DNA from: Hansschlegelia zhihuaiae
Lineage (GTDB): Bacteria; Pseudomonadota; Alphaproteobacteria; Rhizobiales; Methylopilaceae
Reading direction: 5' to 3'
Assembly (NCBI RefSeq): GCF_004103825.1
Contig: NZ_RYFI01000019.1
Span: forward strand, 18,015-82,014
DNA: 64,000 nucleotides
The notes below the pieces were generated by a model. It saw nothing but the letters and a program-made list of their open reading frames with translations. It made no database searches and was not told where the DNA came from. Positions 62,749-64,000 of the stretch are shown here, in pieces (the stretch's first letter is position 1; each line of letters starts with the position of its first letter). Made by a program: the position numbers and the translations under genes.

Positions 62749-63258
62749 ATGACCCTCGCCCGCAAGCGCATGGCCTCGCCGGTCGGAGAGCTCTCGCTGG
62801 TCGCAAGCGAAACTGGCCTCGAGGCGATCCTCTGGCGGAACGACGACCCGAAGCGGGTCCGCCTCGGGCCGGTCGTCGACCGCGACGATCATCCTCTGTT
62901 GCTCGAGACCGAGCGGCAGTTGGCGGACTATTTCGCGGGGAATCGCCGGTCCTTCGAGCTCAACCTCGATCCGTCCGGCACGCCGTTCCAGCGCGGCCTC
63001 TGGAAAGCTCTGGCGGCGATCCCGTTCGGCGAGACGCGGAGCTACGGACAGCTCGCCGCCGAACTCGGAAACCCGAAGGCGGTCCGCGCCGTGGGGGCCG
63101 CGAATGGCCGCAACCCGATCTCGATCGTGGTCCCTTGCCATCGCGTGATCGGCGTCTCGGGTGACCTGACGGGCTTCGCGGGCGGCCTTGAAGCGAAGGC
63201 CTTTCTGCTGAAGCTCGAAGCGCGATCGGTCGGAGCCGGCGAACGGAGAGCCGCATGA
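62749..63258 (+). CDS. ogt: Methylated-DNA-cysteine S-methyltransferase (MGMT/Ogt)
   Basis: 169 residues from ATG 62749. TPFQRGLWKALAAIPFGETR, SYGQLAAELGNPKAVRAVG and the active-site motif VVPCHRVIG (acceptor Cys) are complete. It removes alkyl groups from O6-alkylguanine, ending in a suicide reaction. It overlaps the next gene by 4 bases. It lies outside the island, on the chromosome side of attR. Confidence 0.9.
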   Translation: MTLARKRMASPVGELSLVASETGLEAILWRNDDPKRVRLGPVVDRDDHPLLLETERQLADYFAGNRRSFELNLDPSGTPFQRGLWKALAAIPFGETRSYGQLAAELGNPKAVRAVGAANGRNPISIVVPCHRVIGVSGDLTGFAGGLEAKAFLLKLEARSVGAGERRAA

Positions 63259-63809
63259 GCGCGCTCCGCTTCGCCGTGTTCGAGACCGCGGGCGGCTTCT
63301 GCGGCGTCGTCTGGAGCGATGCGGGCGTCGCGCGGTTTCAGCTTCCGACCCGCAGCGCGGAGGCGACCGAGCGGCTGCTGCTGCGGCGGGCGCCGGACGC
63401 CGAACCCGGCCAGCCGCCGGCCGAGGTCGCGGCGGCGATCGAAGCCGTCCGGCGCTATTTCGAAGGCGAGGAGACGGATTTTTCCGACGTCGCGCTCGAC
63501 CTCCGCGGCCAGGACCCGTTCTTCCGCCGCGTCTACGACGCCGCGCGAGGCGTCGGCTGGGGCCGCACGACCACCTATGGCGCGCTGGCGAAAGAGCTCG
63601 GCGAAGGCCCCGAGACCGCGCGCGAAATCGGGCAGGCGATGGCGAAAAACCCCGTCGCGCTCATCATTCCCTGCCACCGGGTGCTGGCGGCCGGCGGCAA
63701 GATCGGCGGCTTCTCGGCGCCCGGAGGAACGGCGTCGAAGTCCCGCATGCTTGCGCTCGAGGGCGTCCACGTCGAGACCGAGCCGAGCCAGAGCTCGCTG
63801 CCGCTCTAG
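63255..63809 (+). CDS. Second MGMT-like protein
   Basis: 184 residues with DPFFRRVYDAARGVGWGRTT, TYGALAKELG, IGQAMAKNPVALIIPCHRVL, so the acceptor cysteine is present. Its N-terminal half diverges from typical Ogt. It is coupled to the preceding ogt gene. It is either a second alkyltransferase or an alkyltransferase-like repair protein. Confidence 0.85.
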   Translation: MSALRFAVFETAGGFCGVVWSDAGVARFQLPTRSAEATERLLLRRAPDAEPGQPPAEVAAAIEAVRRYFEGEETDFSDVALDLRGQDPFFRRVYDAARGVGWGRTTTYGALAKELGEGPETAREIGQAMAKNPVALIIPCHRVLAAGGKIGGFSAPGGTASKSRMLALEGVHVETEPSQSSLPL

Positions 63810-63947
63810 GCGGTTTTTGGGCCGTCGGGCCGCGGCTGAACCAGCCTCGGGCCGGGCGCGTGCACAATAGGCTTGTGTAACGAGAGGAGACCGCCTAGAG
63901 CAGCGGCGCTCTAAGCCGGAACAGCGTCACCACGCAGGAAATCGCCG

Positions 63948-64000
63948 ATGGCCAAGGAAAAGTTCGCGCGGACGAAGCCGCATTGCAACATTGGGACGAT
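63948..64000 (+). CDS. tuf: Elongation factor Tu, 5' end (cut by window)
   Basis: The visible start MAKEKFARTKPHCNIGT is the conserved EF-Tu N-terminus, 17 codons before the window ends. EF-Tu delivers aminoacyl-tRNA to the ribosome. AGGAA precedes the ATG. tRNA-Gly is often located near tuf in this class, consistent with the attachment site. Confidence 0.92.
   Translation, partial: MAKEKFARTKPHCNIGT

Noticed and set aside
1..64000. CRISPR array, rRNA genes or a complete tRNA
   Set aside because: No regularly spaced identical repeats with unique spacers and no rRNA-like sequence were noticed; the only tRNA sequence seen is the 3' fragment at 62579-62622. This was a reading by eye, not a covariance-model scan.

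Overview
The window is high-GC DNA from an alphaproteobacterium, most likely Hyphomicrobiales (Rhizobiales). The evidence is GC-rich codon use, alphaproteobacterial LexA boxes (GAAC-N7-GAAC), an SOS-type imuA-imuB-dnaE2 cassette, and the start of an EF-Tu gene at the right edge. Almost all of it (1 to about 62,622) looks like the right-hand part of a large genomic island. A tyrosine recombinase gene (61340-62569) ends a few bases from a 3' fragment of tRNA-Gly(TCC) (about 62579-62622), the usual layout of an attachment site. No second copy of that fragment was noticed, so the other end probably lies left of base 1. To the right is core chromosome: two tandem MGMT-like genes and tuf.

Layout: (1) 1-6.6 kb: paralogous small genes, two calcineurin-like phosphoesterases (one with an inserted 20-bp repeat tract), an array of hairpins, an SRAP pseudogene, and a membrane-anchored Mrr-like nuclease coupled to an unknown gene. 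(2) 6.9-22.5 kb: a single-strand phosphorothioation defence system. sspF-sspG-sspH run rightward; an unknown gene plus sspA-sspB-sspC-sspD run leftward; the two operons converge with 9 bp between them. SspA and SspD would supply and activate sulfur, SspB (DUF4007) and SspC would modify DNA, and SspFGH would act against unmodified DNA. (3) 22.8-29.1 kb: a LysR-headed group with SDR, cyclophilin-like, SMP-30, aldo/keto reductase, MFS and a frameshifted cupin. (4) 30-40 kb: lower-GC DNA with two related secreted alpha/beta hydrolases, two AraC-type regulators, a membrane spermidine-synthase-like protein and decayed IS5 and IS66 elements. (5) 40.2-43.6 kb: phage-like remnants (holin-like and coiled-coil proteins), a divergent regulator pair and a DUF763 pseudogene. 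(6) 43.9-49.4 kb: a LexA-box-controlled imuA-imuB-dnaE2 mutasome. (7) 49.6-55.9 kb: a PrimPol-helicase-like protein and a possible replication initiator preceded by iteron-like repeats. (8) 55.9-62.6 kb: many small genes, some with a shared leader, three consecutive double-HTH proteins, an excisionase-like gene and the integrase.

Together the genes suggest an integrative element that may be able to replicate. It carries phage defence, inducible mutagenesis and a metabolic or esterase cargo, with several layers of IS decay. No relaxase, type IV secretion gene, CRISPR array, rRNA or complete tRNA was found. All family assignments come from reading motifs by eye; no database search was run.
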